Source: Bacillota bacterium
GTDB taxonomy: Bacteria; Bacillota; Clostridia; Lachnospirales; Lachnospiraceae
Assembly: GCA_023414355.1 (NCBI GenBank)
Contig: JAEZOB010000010.1
Location: forward strand, 1 to 64,000
Direction of reading: 5' to 3'
Length of the DNA stretch: 64,000 bases
The translations under genes were made by a program, and so were the position numbers. The notes beneath the pieces were generated by a model. That model saw only the letters and a list, made by a program, of their open reading frames with translations, was not told where the DNA came from and did not search any database. Positions 17,719 to 26,751 of this stretch are shown one piece after another. Every line of letters starts with the position of its first letter. Position 1 is the first letter of the stretch.

Positions 17719-18573
17719 CTAATAGAAGGTCTTTACCAGTTGTCCAATAATTAAGTTCCAACCATCCGCCAAAATAAACAGTAATATCTTGAACGGCATA
17801 GAAATCATCGTCGGTGGCAGCATCATCATACCCATAGACATCAGGGTTGAGGCAACAACCATATCAATTATGATAAATGGTATGTATATTAGGAAGCCAA
17901 TAATGAACGCAGTACGCAGCTCGCTGATGATAAATGCCGGGATAAGCACTGTAGTAGGAATATCATCCGTAGTTTTTACTTCAGCTATCTGCGCAATATC
18001 CAAAAACAGCCTGATATCTTTTGTCTTTGCCTGCTCAAGCATAAAGGTTCTGATTGGAGCTAAGCCTTTATCAAAAGCCTCCTCCTGAGTAATCGTACCC
18101 TCGGAAAGGGGCTTCAGCGCTTCATTATTAATCTGTGTAAACACCGGAGACATGATAAAAAATGTCAGAAACAAAGCAAGTCCGGTTAAAATCTGATTTG
18201 GCGGAGTCGTCGTCGTACCAATCGCCGATCTGGCAAAATGCAGTACAATCAGTATCCTGGTAAATGAAGTTACCATAATGAGTATCGAAGGTGCAAGCGC
18301 AATTACAGTCAACACAATTAACATCTGTAAGGTCGACGACAAGCTGTTCGAATCCTCATCCGTATTCAGAGTAAACTGTAACGGTCCAAGGGAACCGTTG
18401 ACATTCGCAACTCCGTTGTCAGTTCTTTTGTCCTCGGTGGTATTGGTCACCGTATCTTTGACCGTCTGCGCATAGACCTTCTCTGTTCTCATCACAGAGA
18501 ATATAAATGTAAAAAGCAGCAGAGCAAGGATTGCAGACCGTAAGCTTAAGTATTTGAAATTCAGTATTTTCAT
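17719..18573 (-). CDS. fliP: Flagellar export gate protein FliP
   Basis: The 284-residue protein starts with a signal peptide (about 1-35, ending near VYAQTV). Four membrane helices follow and include the FliP signature TSFTRILIVLHFARSAIGTT. The start at 18573 is placed behind AGAGGT, four bases away; longer frames to 18621 run into a palindromic intergenic element. Confidence 0.95.
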   Translation of the reverse strand: MKILNFKYLSLRSAILALLLFTFIFSVMRTEKVYAQTVKDTVTNTTEDKRTDNGVANVNGSLGPLQFTLNTDEDSNSLSSTLQMLIVLTVIALAPSILIMVTSFTRILIVLHFARSAIGTTTTPPNQILTGLALFLTFFIMSPVFTQINNEALKPLSEGTITQEEAFDKGLAPIRTFMLEQAKTKDIRLFLDIAQIAEVKTTDDIPTTVLIPAFIISELRTAFIIGFLIYIPFIIIDMVVASTLMSMGMMMLPPTMISMPFKILLFILADGWNLIIGQLVKTFY

Positions 18574-18644
18574 AAAGACCTCTATCTGCCGCTTCAACGG
18601 CATACTAAATTGAGTAAACAAGCATACGTTTCAACTCAAATGCC

Positions 18645-18743
18645 GGAAGAACAAGGTGGGAGTGCCATAGACGCGAATTAATGCATTATAAATTCACGTT
18701 GCGAACATTCGTGTTCTTCCTAATGGAAGATTTATCTTCCATT
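18645..18743. repeat. Nested palindromic element between fliO and fliP (family B)
   Basis: Outer arms GGAAGAACA (18645-18653) and TGTTCTTCC (18712-18720) enclose an AT-rich segment with GAATTAATGCATTATAAATTC near the middle. A second perfect hairpin AATGGAAGAT/ATCTTCCATT (18722-18731 with 18734-18743) follows at once. The left edge GAAGAACAAGG and the right edge ending in GTTCTTCC recur at 36.2 kb, so this is a repeat family. Confidence 0.6.
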
Positions 18744-18778
18744 TGTGAATATGTCTTTGAATTCACACTAATCAGCCT

Positions 18779-19234
18779 CTACTCGTTTTTATTCTTCAGC
18801 TTATCGAGAATCTGCTTAAAATTCTGCTTCTCATCGTTGTGGACTTCTCTGATCATAACCTCAGCTTCATCCAGTTCCGTGATGATCTCAATCGTATCTT
18901 TTGCGATCGCTATTACCACATACTTATTGGCAATCTTTACTATCTGCAGCGCCTTATTCTGGCTGATCCGATAAGTATCAATCACCTGAAAATTGCTTTT
19001 ATTCATCTGACCCATTTTCATCTTCCCTACGAAGCGGGAAGTATAATAGGCAGCGACCAGAATAATGATAAGCACGAAAACCAAACTGACCAATTGCACA
19101 AAGCTGTCAGTTGTTGATATTCCTCCGTTAAACGCAGCACCGCTCCCTCCTTCCGGAGAAGGAGTCGGACTACCATTGAGAGCACTAATCAGATCTGAGC
19201 CTTTTGATAAAATGGTCAAGCTGAGTGTCACCAT
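18779..19234 (-). CDS. fliO: Flagellar biosynthetic protein FliO (FliZ in Bacillus)
   Basis: The 151-residue protein has a short non-cytoplasmic N-terminus with a Ser/Gly/Pro-rich stretch, one membrane helix (about 45-65, LVFVLIIILVAAYYTSRF) and a cytosolic beta-rich domain (NFQVIDTYRISQNKALQIVK), followed by a charged helix. FliO helps assemble the FliP ring. It lies between cheY and fliP as in Bacillus. The ribosome site is weak, and the start overlaps the region of the cheY stop. Confidence 0.85.
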   Translation of the reverse strand: MVTLSLTILSKGSDLISALNGSPTPSPEGGSGAAFNGGISTTDSFVQLVSLVFVLIIILVAAYYTSRFVGKMKMGQMNKSNFQVIDTYRISQNKALQIVKIANKYVVIAIAKDTIEIITELDEAEVMIREVHNDEKQNFKQILDKLKNKNE

Positions 19235-19241
19235 TATGAAA

Positions 19242-19604
19242 TCAACCTACTGCTTTCTTCACTGCCTCCAGAACTCTGTCTGCCTGGAAAGGCTTAACGA
19301 TGAAATCCTTTGCACCTGACTGAATGGACTCAATAACCATCGCCTGCTGACCCATCGCAGAACACATAATGACATTGGCACCCGGATCGGTCGCTTTAAT
19401 CTTCTTTAACGCCTGAATTCCATCCATCTCAGGCATAGTAATATCCATCATAACTAAATCAGGCTTGGTTTCCTGGTACTTATCTACAGCCTTTAATCCG
19501 TTTTCTGCTTCGCCTGCGATATTATAACCGTTCTTGGTTAAAATATCTTTAATCATCATTCTCATAAACGCTGCATCATCACAAATTAAAATACTTTTCG
19601 CCAT
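19242..19604 (-). CDS. cheY: Chemotaxis response regulator CheY
   Basis: A single receiver domain of 120 residues with the acidic pocket (CDD at 8-10), phospho-accepting Asp54 (VMMDITMPEMDG) and the conserved Lys in AKDFIVKPFQ. When phosphorylated by CheA it binds the motor switch. It is located between fliY and fliO as in Bacillus. Confidence 0.95.
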   Translation of the reverse strand: MAKSILICDDAAFMRMMIKDILTKNGYNIAGEAENGLKAVDKYQETKPDLVMMDITMPEMDGIQALKKIKATDPGANVIMCSAMGQQAMVIESIQSGAKDFIVKPFQADRVLEAVKKAVG

Positions 19605-19637
19605 AATAATTCTCCTATCTCTCTGTTTGAAATGTTA

Positions 19638-20819
19638 TTAGTTGAGTTGCTTCTGTTTTATAATTTCTGTTACTCGGATACCGAAGGCTTCTTCCATAAC
19701 AACTACTTCGCCCTTTGCAACAAATTTTCCGTTTACCAATACATCAATCGGTTCACCCGCAAGCCGGTTTAATTCAATAATAGTACCGGGTGAGAAATCA
19801 AGGATTTCTTTAATTGATTTACTTGTCCTGCCTAATTCTACTGTTACTTCAAGTGGTACATCCATCAGCAGATCGATATTTTCAGGCTGGACTACTCCAC
19901 CCATCAGCGGTGCAAATGGTGCGAACTGCACCGGAGACACATTGACATCCTGTACCGGCGGCATCATGTACGGCATCTGCTGTGGCATTCCCGGCATTCC
20001 CGGATATCCCATATTACCATACGGGTTATATGCCTGCTGAGGCATCTGTGCCGGCTGTGGTGCAGGAGCTGCCTGCGGCGGTGGTGCCTGCGTCTTCTTT
20101 GGAGTGTTATCAGTGGCAGGTCGTGTGGGAATATCAGGTTCCATCGAGGTTGCCTGGATAAACTGCTGATACAGATCCCTTGCAAAATCAAAGGGATACA
20201 GCTGCATCAGAACACTGTCCACCAGATCACCGATCTCCATATGGAAGGATACTCTGACAAAATTTCCTTTGAGGAAATCAGCGATATTCTCCCCGTTCAT
20301 ATTCTCATACAAATCGACAACCGCAGAGGTTGGAGGGCTGATATTCACCCTCTTCTCCAACATGGAGGAAATTGAGGTCGCTGCGGAGCCCATCATCTGG
20401 TTCATCGCTTCACTGATTGCACTTAAGTGAAGCTCCGTCAGCTCTCCAGTTGTATTTGTACCATCACCACCCATCATTAGGTCAGTAATAATCTTAACAT
20501 CCGTCTCCTTCAGGATTAAGATGTTATTGCCATCCAGACCGTCTTCATAATAAATCTGGATAAATACACAGGGTTTATCATAACTGTTTACAATATCCTT
20601 CCAGGTTGCATATTCAACCACCGGAGTCGTAATGTTTACTCTTTGATTTACCAAGGAAAACAGTGTTGTTGCAGCTGTTCCCATGCTGATATTTGATATT
20701 TCTCCTATTGCATCTTTTTCAGCGTCGGTTAGCCTTTCATTCGCTGTACTGTCGGAAGCATCAGCACTCATTCCGTTTAGTAAAGCGTTAATCTCTTCTT
20801 GAGACAGCATACCATCCAT
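19638..20819 (-). CDS. fliY: Motor switch phosphatase FliY (FliN/FliY family)
   Basis: The 393-residue protein has three parts: an N-terminal peptide DGMLSQEEINALLNGM resembling the CheY-P binding peptide of FliM, a CheC-like phosphatase domain (GEISNISMGTAATTLFSLV near residue 40 and SEAMNQMMGSAATSISSML near 145), and a C-terminal SPOA domain (VTVELGRTSKSIKEILDFSP). A low-complexity linker rich in Pro, Gln, Met and Tyr (about 235-300) joins the last two. FliY is part of the C ring and dephosphorylates CheY-P. It is 6 bp from fliM. Confidence 0.95.
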   Translation of the reverse strand: MDGMLSQEEINALLNGMSADASDSTANERLTDAEKDAIGEISNISMGTAATTLFSLVNQRVNITTPVVEYATWKDIVNSYDKPCVFIQIYYEDGLDGNNILILKETDVKIITDLMMGGDGTNTTGELTELHLSAISEAMNQMMGSAATSISSMLEKRVNISPPTSAVVDLYENMNGENIADFLKGNFVRVSFHMEIGDLVDSVLMQLYPFDFARDLYQQFIQATSMEPDIPTRPATDNTPKKTQAPPPQAAPAPQPAQMPQQAYNPYGNMGYPGMPGMPQQMPYMMPPVQDVNVSPVQFAPFAPLMGGVVQPENIDLLMDVPLEVTVELGRTSKSIKEILDFSPGTIIELNRLAGEPIDVLVNGKFVAKGEVVVMEEAFGIRVTEIIKQKQLN

Positions 20820-20825
20820 AGTCTG

Positions 20826-21806
20826 TTACTCCTCTCCTCTGATAATTGATGAAATTTTTACCGCATAGGAACCTGAGGATGCTCCCGGGAGAGCGGTAAA
20901 CTTATTTAGATTACCGACATAGACGGCCAATTCATCTTCTACTTTTGTATTCAATTTAATGATATCTCCGCGCTGCATATTCATAAAGTCATTCACGGAG
21001 ATCGTACTCTTGCCGAGAACCGCCCGAAGAGGAACCCGGGCTTTCGATATGGCAATTTCTATGACATCCTGATAGGATTTATTATCACTCATCTGTAGAT
21101 TGGAATACCAGTATTTTGTATTCAATTTATCAATAACCTTCTCAAGACACACATAAGGAAGACAGATATTCATCATTCCCTCAATATTACCGATCTTGAT
21201 ATTCAAGGTTACAATCGAAATCATCTCGCTCGGCGATATAATCTGCGCAAACTGCGAGTTTGTCTCTATGCGCAGCAGCCGCGGCTGGAGTTGGATTACA
21301 TTTGCCCAGGGCTCACGCAACAGATTCGTACAGACATTGAAAATTCTTTCTATAATCGAAAGCTCAATCTCAGAGAAATCTCTCATCTTCTCAAGTGGAT
21401 ACCCGCCTCCGCCTAACATTCTGTCCACTATGGCATAGCCTATATTATCTGCCAGTTCAAGAATGATATTCCCTTCCAGCGGCGCAAAATCTATGATACC
21501 TAAAAGCACCGGATTGGATAAGGCATTCGTGAATTCCGAGTACTGTACCGCTTCGGAATTAATTACTTCGACCTGAACATTTTTTCTAAGATAAGCAGGC
21601 AGGTTCGTGGAAAGTAATCTGGCATAATGCTCAAATATGATGTTCAGTGTTCGCAGATGTTCCTTGGAGAACTTGGAGGGTCTGGCAAAGTCGTAATTCT
21701 TAACCTGCTTTTCCGACGTCTGTTTATAATCATCCGCATCCAATTCACCACTTGACAGAGCAGCCAGCAGATTATCTATCTCATTTTGGGATAGGACATC
21801 ACCCAT
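20826..21806 (-). CDS. fliM: Flagellar motor switch protein FliM
   Basis: The 326-residue protein has the N-terminal CheY-P binding peptide (GDVLSQNEIDNLLAALSSGE), a middle domain with LGGGGYPLEKMRDFSEIEL, and a C-terminal SPOA domain. It is a C-ring component. The ATG at 21806 sits eight bases behind GGGAGG; a TTG two codons upstream is less likely. A possible extra promoter lies in the gap upstream (TTGATG at 21862-21867 and TGTTAT at 21839-21844, 17 bp apart), but the -10 box is poor. Confidence 0.96.
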   Translation of the reverse strand: MGDVLSQNEIDNLLAALSSGELDADDYKQTSEKQVKNYDFARPSKFSKEHLRTLNIIFEHYARLLSTNLPAYLRKNVQVEVINSEAVQYSEFTNALSNPVLLGIIDFAPLEGNIILELADNIGYAIVDRMLGGGGYPLEKMRDFSEIELSIIERIFNVCTNLLREPWANVIQLQPRLLRIETNSQFAQIISPSEMISIVTLNIKIGNIEGMMNICLPYVCLEKVIDKLNTKYWYSNLQMSDNKSYQDVIEIAISKARVPLRAVLGKSTISVNDFMNMQRGDIIKLNTKVEDELAVYVGNLNKFTALPGASSGSYAVKISSIIRGEE

Positions 21807-21921
21807 GATCAATTCCTCCCTGTTATACTAGTTACATAATAACACAAAATGATAAGAAAAGCATCAATTTTTGTAACAAAACCAAAATTTCGATAAGAAA
21901 GGTTACATTTTCTTATTTTGC

Positions 21922-22431
21922 TTACTGAAGTATTAAATTACCAAACGAAACACTGATAATAAAATCTGATTGGAACAATTCCTGAATACGAATTATGATC
22001 TGATTCTTTATCACATTTTTATTGGCTTCTACTTCATCTCTTGAATACTTTGCAAACTCCTCCTGTATGATTTCCTCAATGGCATTGGAGTTTTCGGTTA
22101 CCTTTGGATTTAATGTCTCATAATCCTCATGCTTACTGTTCATGGAAAGCGAAACATTGAGCATTGCATAATGCTCCACACCGTCATCGCCTTTTTTTAA
22201 GTTGATTGTCAGCTTATCCGGCAAATCATAGATCATGATATCTGATACCGCTACCTGCGCACTTGCATTCTCAGGTGACTCCATCTCCAGATCTACAATT
22301 GAAGCAACCTTATCCACCAGCTTGGTAGTTCTGTTCGCCGATGGAACAATTGTAAATATCAACACTCCAAGTAGGATTGTATTGATCAGTGTGACTGCCA
22401 TAATAATAATTGTTAATATGTTTTTCTTCAT
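21922..22431 (-). CDS. fliL: Flagellar basal body-associated protein FliL
   Basis: The 169-residue protein starts MKKNILTIIIMAVTLINTIL with one membrane helix, then an extracytoplasmic domain ending in QSDFIISVSFGNLILQ, typical of FliL. FliL surrounds the stators and supports motor torque. The ATG at 22431 follows AAAGGGGGA. A much longer frame upstream overlaps motB and was rejected as start. Confidence 0.93.
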   Translation of the reverse strand: MKKNILTIIIMAVTLINTILLGVLIFTIVPSANRTTKLVDKVASIVDLEMESPENASAQVAVSDIMIYDLPDKLTINLKKGDDGVEHYAMLNVSLSMNSKHEDYETLNPKVTENSNAIEEIIQEEFAKYSRDEVEANKNVIKNQIIIRIQELFQSDFIISVSFGNLILQ

Positions 22432-22459
22432 ACCGAGTCCCCCTTTTATTTCGCTTTCA

Positions 22460-23509
22460 TTATTTACCGCTATATTCATTAAAAATCTTGATTTCAATTC
22501 TTCTGTTTTTAGCCCGGCCCTCTGCCGTCGCATTGCTGGCGATCGGTTCATATTCTCCTCGTCCGGAATATTTGATATAGGCCGGATCCAGTTTGCCTTT
22601 CGTGATCAGATAATCCGCGGCATTTAAAGCTCTGGCTGAGGATAACCAGTTATTATCCTTATATTTGGAGCCACTCATCGGCACATTATCGGTATGACCC
22701 GTAATCTCTACTGTGTATCCTTTAAACTTCTTAAGGATATCTCCGATATTCACAAGAATCGGAAGAGCTGTATCTTTAAGCTCTGCATCCCCTGAATCAA
22801 AAAGGATTGATCCCTTCAGCGTCAGTTCTACATATTGATATTCGGGATCAATGCTCAATTCTACATAATCTCCCAGGTTATATTTCTCCGTCAGATCCGA
22901 TACCTGATCATACATACCTGTAGATACTTCTTGCTTTTTCTCTTCTATCGTGTTCAATGCTTCAGCGAGCTTCGCATCACCTGAGCCCGCCTTATCCTGG
23001 GAACCGGCACTTCCCTTTCCATCCTGTGTTCCTTCAGTTCCCTGACTGCTATTGGATTCGTTCATATTTTCATTTTTCTGATTATCCTGAATACCAGCGT
23101 TCCCCTGGTTATCCTTGACACCTTCCTCACCATTCAGGGCTTCGCTGCCTTCATTCGAAAGCTTTGTCTCGTTCTTCGTTGAATTGTTCTCCTCCGCTTG
23201 AACGTCCTTACCGGTTTGTTTACTGGCTTTACCCATATTGGTATAAAACTTATCCAGTTCATTCATCTGTGTCATGCCGGAGGATATCAAATTCCCTGTT
23301 CCGACAGATGCTCCGCCAGCTTCAAATATACCGATGGAATTTGCCATGGAGATAGAGATTTGGTCAAATTTTTCTGCGTTTACATCAGACATAGCAAACA
23401 ACAATACAAAGAAGCATAATAGCAAATTCATCAAATCAGCAAAGGTATTCAGCCAAGGGGCATTGTTGCCTCCGCCTTCTTCTCGCTTTTTTCTAGCCAA
23501 CGTTTTCAC
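22460..23509 (-). CDS. motB: Flagellar stator protein MotB
   Basis: The 349-residue protein has an N-terminal membrane helix with the proton- or ion-carrying Asp25 (NTFADLMNLLLCFFVLLFAM) and a C-terminal OmpA-like peptidoglycan-binding domain (EITGHTDNVPMSG). Between them is an unusually long low-complexity linker (about residues 95-180) made of repeated Asn, Gln, Gly, Ser and Glu units. Translation starts at GTG and overlaps the end of motA by 17 bp. Confidence 0.95.
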   Translation of the reverse strand: MKTLARKKREEGGGNNAPWLNTFADLMNLLLCFFVLLFAMSDVNAEKFDQISISMANSIGIFEAGGASVGTGNLISSGMTQMNELDKFYTNMGKASKQTGKDVQAEENNSTKNETKLSNEGSEALNGEEGVKDNQGNAGIQDNQKNENMNESNSSQGTEGTQDGKGSAGSQDKAGSGDAKLAEALNTIEEKKQEVSTGMYDQVSDLTEKYNLGDYVELSIDPEYQYVELTLKGSILFDSGDAELKDTALPILVNIGDILKKFKGYTVEITGHTDNVPMSGSKYKDNNWLSSARALNAADYLITKGKLDPAYIKYSGRGEYEPIASNATAEGRAKNRRIEIKIFNEYSGK

Positions 23510-24293
23510 CGCTTTCTTCAGCCATGGCAGCCCTTCTGACAGGAGAAAGGAAGGACTTCAGTTTTTCTTCAATAACTCTGGGATTCTCACCTGCTTGAAT
23601 AGACAAAAGACCTTCCACCATAACCTCTTTAATCATGATTTCCTTGGTATTATTCGCCTTTAGCTTTGTAGATATCGGAATACAGATCCAGTTGGCTATC
23701 ATGGAACCATAGAAGGTAGTAACCAAGGCTACCGCCATATTGGGACCGATTGCTTTCGCATCGTCCATCTTCTTCAGCATATTAATCAGACCAATCAGCG
23801 TACCGATCATACCCCACGCCGGTCCCATCGCCGCAAAGGAATCCCAGAATGTGAATTTTTCAGCATGCCTAGCCTCAATACAATTCAATTCTGTCTCCAT
23901 GATACTTCGAACCAATTCAGGATCGGTACCGTCAACAATCAGAAGAACTCCCTTCTTCAGAAATTCATCATCAATTCCGTTTGCTGCTTCTTCCAGTGCC
24001 AATAAACCTTCTTTACGTGCTATATTGGATAGACTGATTATCGTCTTGATAGTTTCTTCTTCATTCGATGGTAATGCTTTTAATGCCAGTCGAAAGCTTG
24101 CTAAGTTCTGCAAAAATCCTTTTGGACTGGGGGACATGGTCAATACACAGCATAAGCCACCACCGATTGTAATAAATACGGACGGTATATCAATAAAATT
24201 CATTAATACGGCTATGCTTGACTGACCAACCAAAATACCGTATACAACCACCACAAAGCATAACACTAATCCTAATAAAGACGCTAAATCCAA
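23493..24293 (-). CDS. motA: Flagellar stator protein MotA
   Basis: The protein has four membrane helices and the MotA/ExbB signature (GPAWGMIGTLIGLINMLKKM). With MotB it forms the ion channel that drives rotation. The start is placed at the TTG at 24293, so that the product begins MDLASLLGLVL, like other MotA proteins, five bases behind AAGGTGG. A GTG three codons upstream lies inside that site. Stator genes inside the main fla operon are common in Clostridia but not in Bacillus subtilis. Confidence 0.94.
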   Translation of the reverse strand: MDLASLLGLVLCFVVVVYGILVGQSSIAVLMNFIDIPSVFITIGGGLCCVLTMSPSPKGFLQNLASFRLALKALPSNEEETIKTIISLSNIARKEGLLALEEAANGIDDEFLKKGVLLIVDGTDPELVRSIMETELNCIEARHAEKFTFWDSFAAMGPAWGMIGTLIGLINMLKKMDDAKAIGPNMAVALVTTFYGSMIANWICIPISTKLKANNTKEIMIKEVMVEGLLSIQAGENPRVIEEKLKSFLSPVRRAAMAEESGENVG

Positions 24294-24350
24294 AATAGCC
24301 ACCTTCCATCCTTGTTTATTTATCTATCCTCTTCTTAATTGTAAAAGCCG

Positions 24351-24542
24351 CTAAAAATTACCACCAAATATCTCTTTTTTGTATAATATTACAAGATTTC
24401 TGACATCCTGTCTACTTTCTTTTACAATAATCTTGCTACCCGATGTCAGCGTAATTACAGTATCAGGGGATTCCTCAACCTTCTCGATCAGATCTGCGTT
24501 AATAATCAATTTTGTGTCATTCAATCTGGTTACTTCAATCAT
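24351..24542 (-). CDS. flbD: FlbD family flagellar protein
   Basis: The 63-residue protein MIEVTRLNDTKLIINADLIE... matches the short FlbD family found between flgE and motA in many Firmicutes. It is not related to the Caulobacter regulator of the same name; it has been linked to flagellar assembly and has no known enzymatic motif. The ATG at 24542 follows AAAGGAGG; longer frames upstream lack a ribosome site. Confidence 0.9.
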   Translation of the reverse strand: MIEVTRLNDTKLIINADLIEKVEESPDTVITLTSGSKIIVKESRQDVRNLVILYKKEIFGGNF

Positions 24543-24686
24543 AATTATCCTCCTTTTGTCCTGCTTAGTAAGGAAATCTTCCATTTTCAACAGTTAACTT
24601 GAGCTCATCAGTATAGCTTAATTTATGTATATTGGGAGAACAAAGTATCCGTTAAATATTTTAGCGCCCATTAGGGACCTGTGATT

Positions 24687-24719
24687 AAAAAATGGGTGGC
24701 AGTATTACCTGCCACCCAT
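24687..24719 (-). terminator. Strong intrinsic terminator inside the fla/che cluster
   Basis: On the minus strand an 11-bp perfect stem ATGGGTGGCAG / CTGCCACCCAT (24719-24709 with 24702-24692) with a 6-nt loop is followed directly by TTTTTT. It lies about 65 bp downstream of the flgE stop and 145 bp upstream of flbD. If active it should stop part of the transcript from flgB before motA, fliM, the export gate and the che genes. Confidence 0.85.
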
Positions 24720-24783
24720 CATTCCTGATATATGGCATTCCTTCATGAAATGCGATTAATAACCTTCATACATCAGCCCTGTG

Positions 24784-26223
24784 TTATCTCTTCAAATTAA
24801 TCAACTCTTCCAACAAGGTGTCTGATGTCGTTATTATTCGCGAATTTGCCTGGAAACCTCTTTGCGTCGTTATCATATCCGTAAACTGTTGGGATAAGTC
24901 GACGTTTGACATCTCGAGAACACCTGTCGTTAAGCTGCCGCCTCCCTGCGTCGGATCCTGTCCTATTCCATCAAAATCACCGGAGTTCTGTGTCGCTGCA
25001 TACATACTGTTGCCGACTGCTTCCAGTCCGGCAGGGTTAGAGAAGCTTGCGACAGCGATCTGTCCGAGTAACCGACTATCACCGTTATCATATTTACCGT
25101 AGATCTTACCGGAAGCATCTATGCTTACTCCGGTCATATTACCGACCTGTTTACCTGCACCGTTACCGGTCAGATCACCTTTGGTTGCCTCCAAAGAGGA
25201 AGAACCGCTGGAGGAATACATGGTCAGTGAGGAAAAATCAATTGCAATTGCTTTAAAAGGACCATTTTCTGCTGTGATCGTCAAGGTTGCAGTCTTTGCA
25301 TTCTCTTCTCCGATACTGGTAAATGCACCAGTAGAAGCATTAAAGGTCAACGGTATCGGGTCCATGGTTAAGTTTACTTTACCGGTTTTATCATCCAAAT
25401 TAATCGTTCCGGATGACTCGTTTAAGCTAACACCAGTTACCGCATCACTTTGCGAATAGGTAATCGTTCCATCGTCTTCCTTCGTCGCTTTTGCAAAAAT
25501 GGATAAGCCTGTCTCATCCTTAATATCAATGATCTGCACTCCGAAGTTATTGGTTCCGTCCGCATCCTCAGGTCGCTTAACTACCATATCAGCGGTATAT
25601 CCGTGTCCCAGACTGTCATAGAAGGTTAAGTTTACCATCTTTCCGGTAGCGGATGTCAGCTGAGTGTCCATACTGTCGATATTACCCTTGATATAGCAGG
25701 CTGTTGTAGCTTCAGGCTCTGCATATAAGTTATCCGGTGACATAATGGTCAGGGCTGAAACCTTATCCGCAACCGTCTTGGTTACATCGTTCGGATCCAC
25801 CTGCCATCCCATAACCGATGCTCCGGAGGAGGTGCTTAACGTTCCGTTGGCATCAATATTAAAGGAACCTGACTTTGTAAAGAAATTTGATCCTCCCTTG
25901 TTTACAACAAAGAAGCTGTCACCCTCAATCATAACATCAAAGGGGTTATCCGTTCTTTGGGAAGCACCGGAGGTAGTGATTGCAGAGGTAATGGATGCTA
26001 CATTCGATCCAAGACCAATCTGCATCGCATTTCGTCCAGTTGCACCGGTCGCAGCGTTGGGACCGGAAGCATTTTGTGTTGTTTGATAAAATACATCGGC
26101 AAAGGTTACAGAACTTGATTTAAAACCGATTGTATTAACATTTGAAATATTATTACCTATTACGTCCATTTTTGTCTGATGTACTTTTAGACCTGATACA
26201 CCAGAGAACAATGATCTCATCAT
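24784..26223 (-). CDS. flgE: Flagellar hook protein FlgE
   Basis: The 479-residue protein has the N-terminal rod/hook signature (MMRSLFSGVSGLKVHQTKMD, GNNISNVNTIGFKSS) and the matching C-terminal helix (EMSNVDLSQQFTDMITTQRG). The variable middle is rich in Thr, Ser, Gly and Asp, as usual for hook domains. It polymerises into the hook. It is followed by a strong terminator. Confidence 0.95.
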   Translation of the reverse strand: MMRSLFSGVSGLKVHQTKMDVIGNNISNVNTIGFKSSSVTFADVFYQTTQNASGPNAATGATGRNAMQIGLGSNVASITSAITTSGASQRTDNPFDVMIEGDSFFVVNKGGSNFFTKSGSFNIDANGTLSTSSGASVMGWQVDPNDVTKTVADKVSALTIMSPDNLYAEPEATTACYIKGNIDSMDTQLTSATGKMVNLTFYDSLGHGYTADMVVKRPEDADGTNNFGVQIIDIKDETGLSIFAKATKEDDGTITYSQSDAVTGVSLNESSGTINLDDKTGKVNLTMDPIPLTFNASTGAFTSIGEENAKTATLTITAENGPFKAIAIDFSSLTMYSSSGSSSLEATKGDLTGNGAGKQVGNMTGVSIDASGKIYGKYDNGDSRLLGQIAVASFSNPAGLEAVGNSMYAATQNSGDFDGIGQDPTQGGGSLTTGVLEMSNVDLSQQFTDMITTQRGFQANSRIITTSDTLLEELINLKR

Positions 26224-26307
26224 AACTTATGACCTCCAATTCTGCCTATATCATCTGTATCCAATCTATCAGTCATGGATACCTAAGCCCCCGTAAGGTC
26301 CGGCTTA

Positions 26308-26703
26308 TTACATGATTACAGCACCATCAATATTTGTAAATACTCTGTCTTCACCGTCATTCACCGCTGTGATTACCGTATTGTTCTTGATATTAACGAT
26401 AAATGCCAGATTATCTACCATAACCAGGGTTTCATTAATTCCCTTCTCACTTGCTTTCTTTGCACCGTTCTCTAATCTTGAGAGTTGCTCGTCCGTCAGA
26501 TCAATATTCCTGCTTGCCAGACGCTCATTCGCATGCTTCGAAAACTTTAATTCATTGCTTTCCGATACAGCCTGCTTACTTTTTAATATCTCACTAAATG
26601 GCGTACTGCCCTGCTGCTTAACATTTCCCTGAATGTTCTTCGCGGCATTCAGCTGCTGCGTCATCTGCTCAATGGAAGGAAATTGATTAACCGGAATGTT
26701 CAT
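26308..26703 (-). CDS. Flagellar operon protein, TIGR02530 type
   Basis: The 131-residue protein contains the conserved core FSKHANERLASRNIDLTDEQ and VNIKNNTVITAVN, typical of the small TIGR02530 'flagellar operon protein' family between flgD and flgE. Its biochemical role is unknown; the position suggests a part in hook assembly. The ATG at 26703 is behind AAGGTG. Confidence 0.85.
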   Translation of the reverse strand: MNIPVNQFPSIEQMTQQLNAAKNIQGNVKQQGSTPFSEILKSKQAVSESNELKFSKHANERLASRNIDLTDEQLSRLENGAKKASEKGINETLVMVDNLAFIVNIKNNTVITAVNDGEDRVFTNIDGAVIM

Positions 26704-26751
26704 ATGTATCACCTTCCTTAATCAAAATTTCTTCGCTGCCAATCTTCAATA

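Noticed and set aside
22431..22551. Longer FliL with forty extra N-terminal residues
   Set aside because: The extension overlaps motB, lacks a ribosome site, and places the membrane helix in the middle; the ATG at 22431 has AAAGGGGGA.
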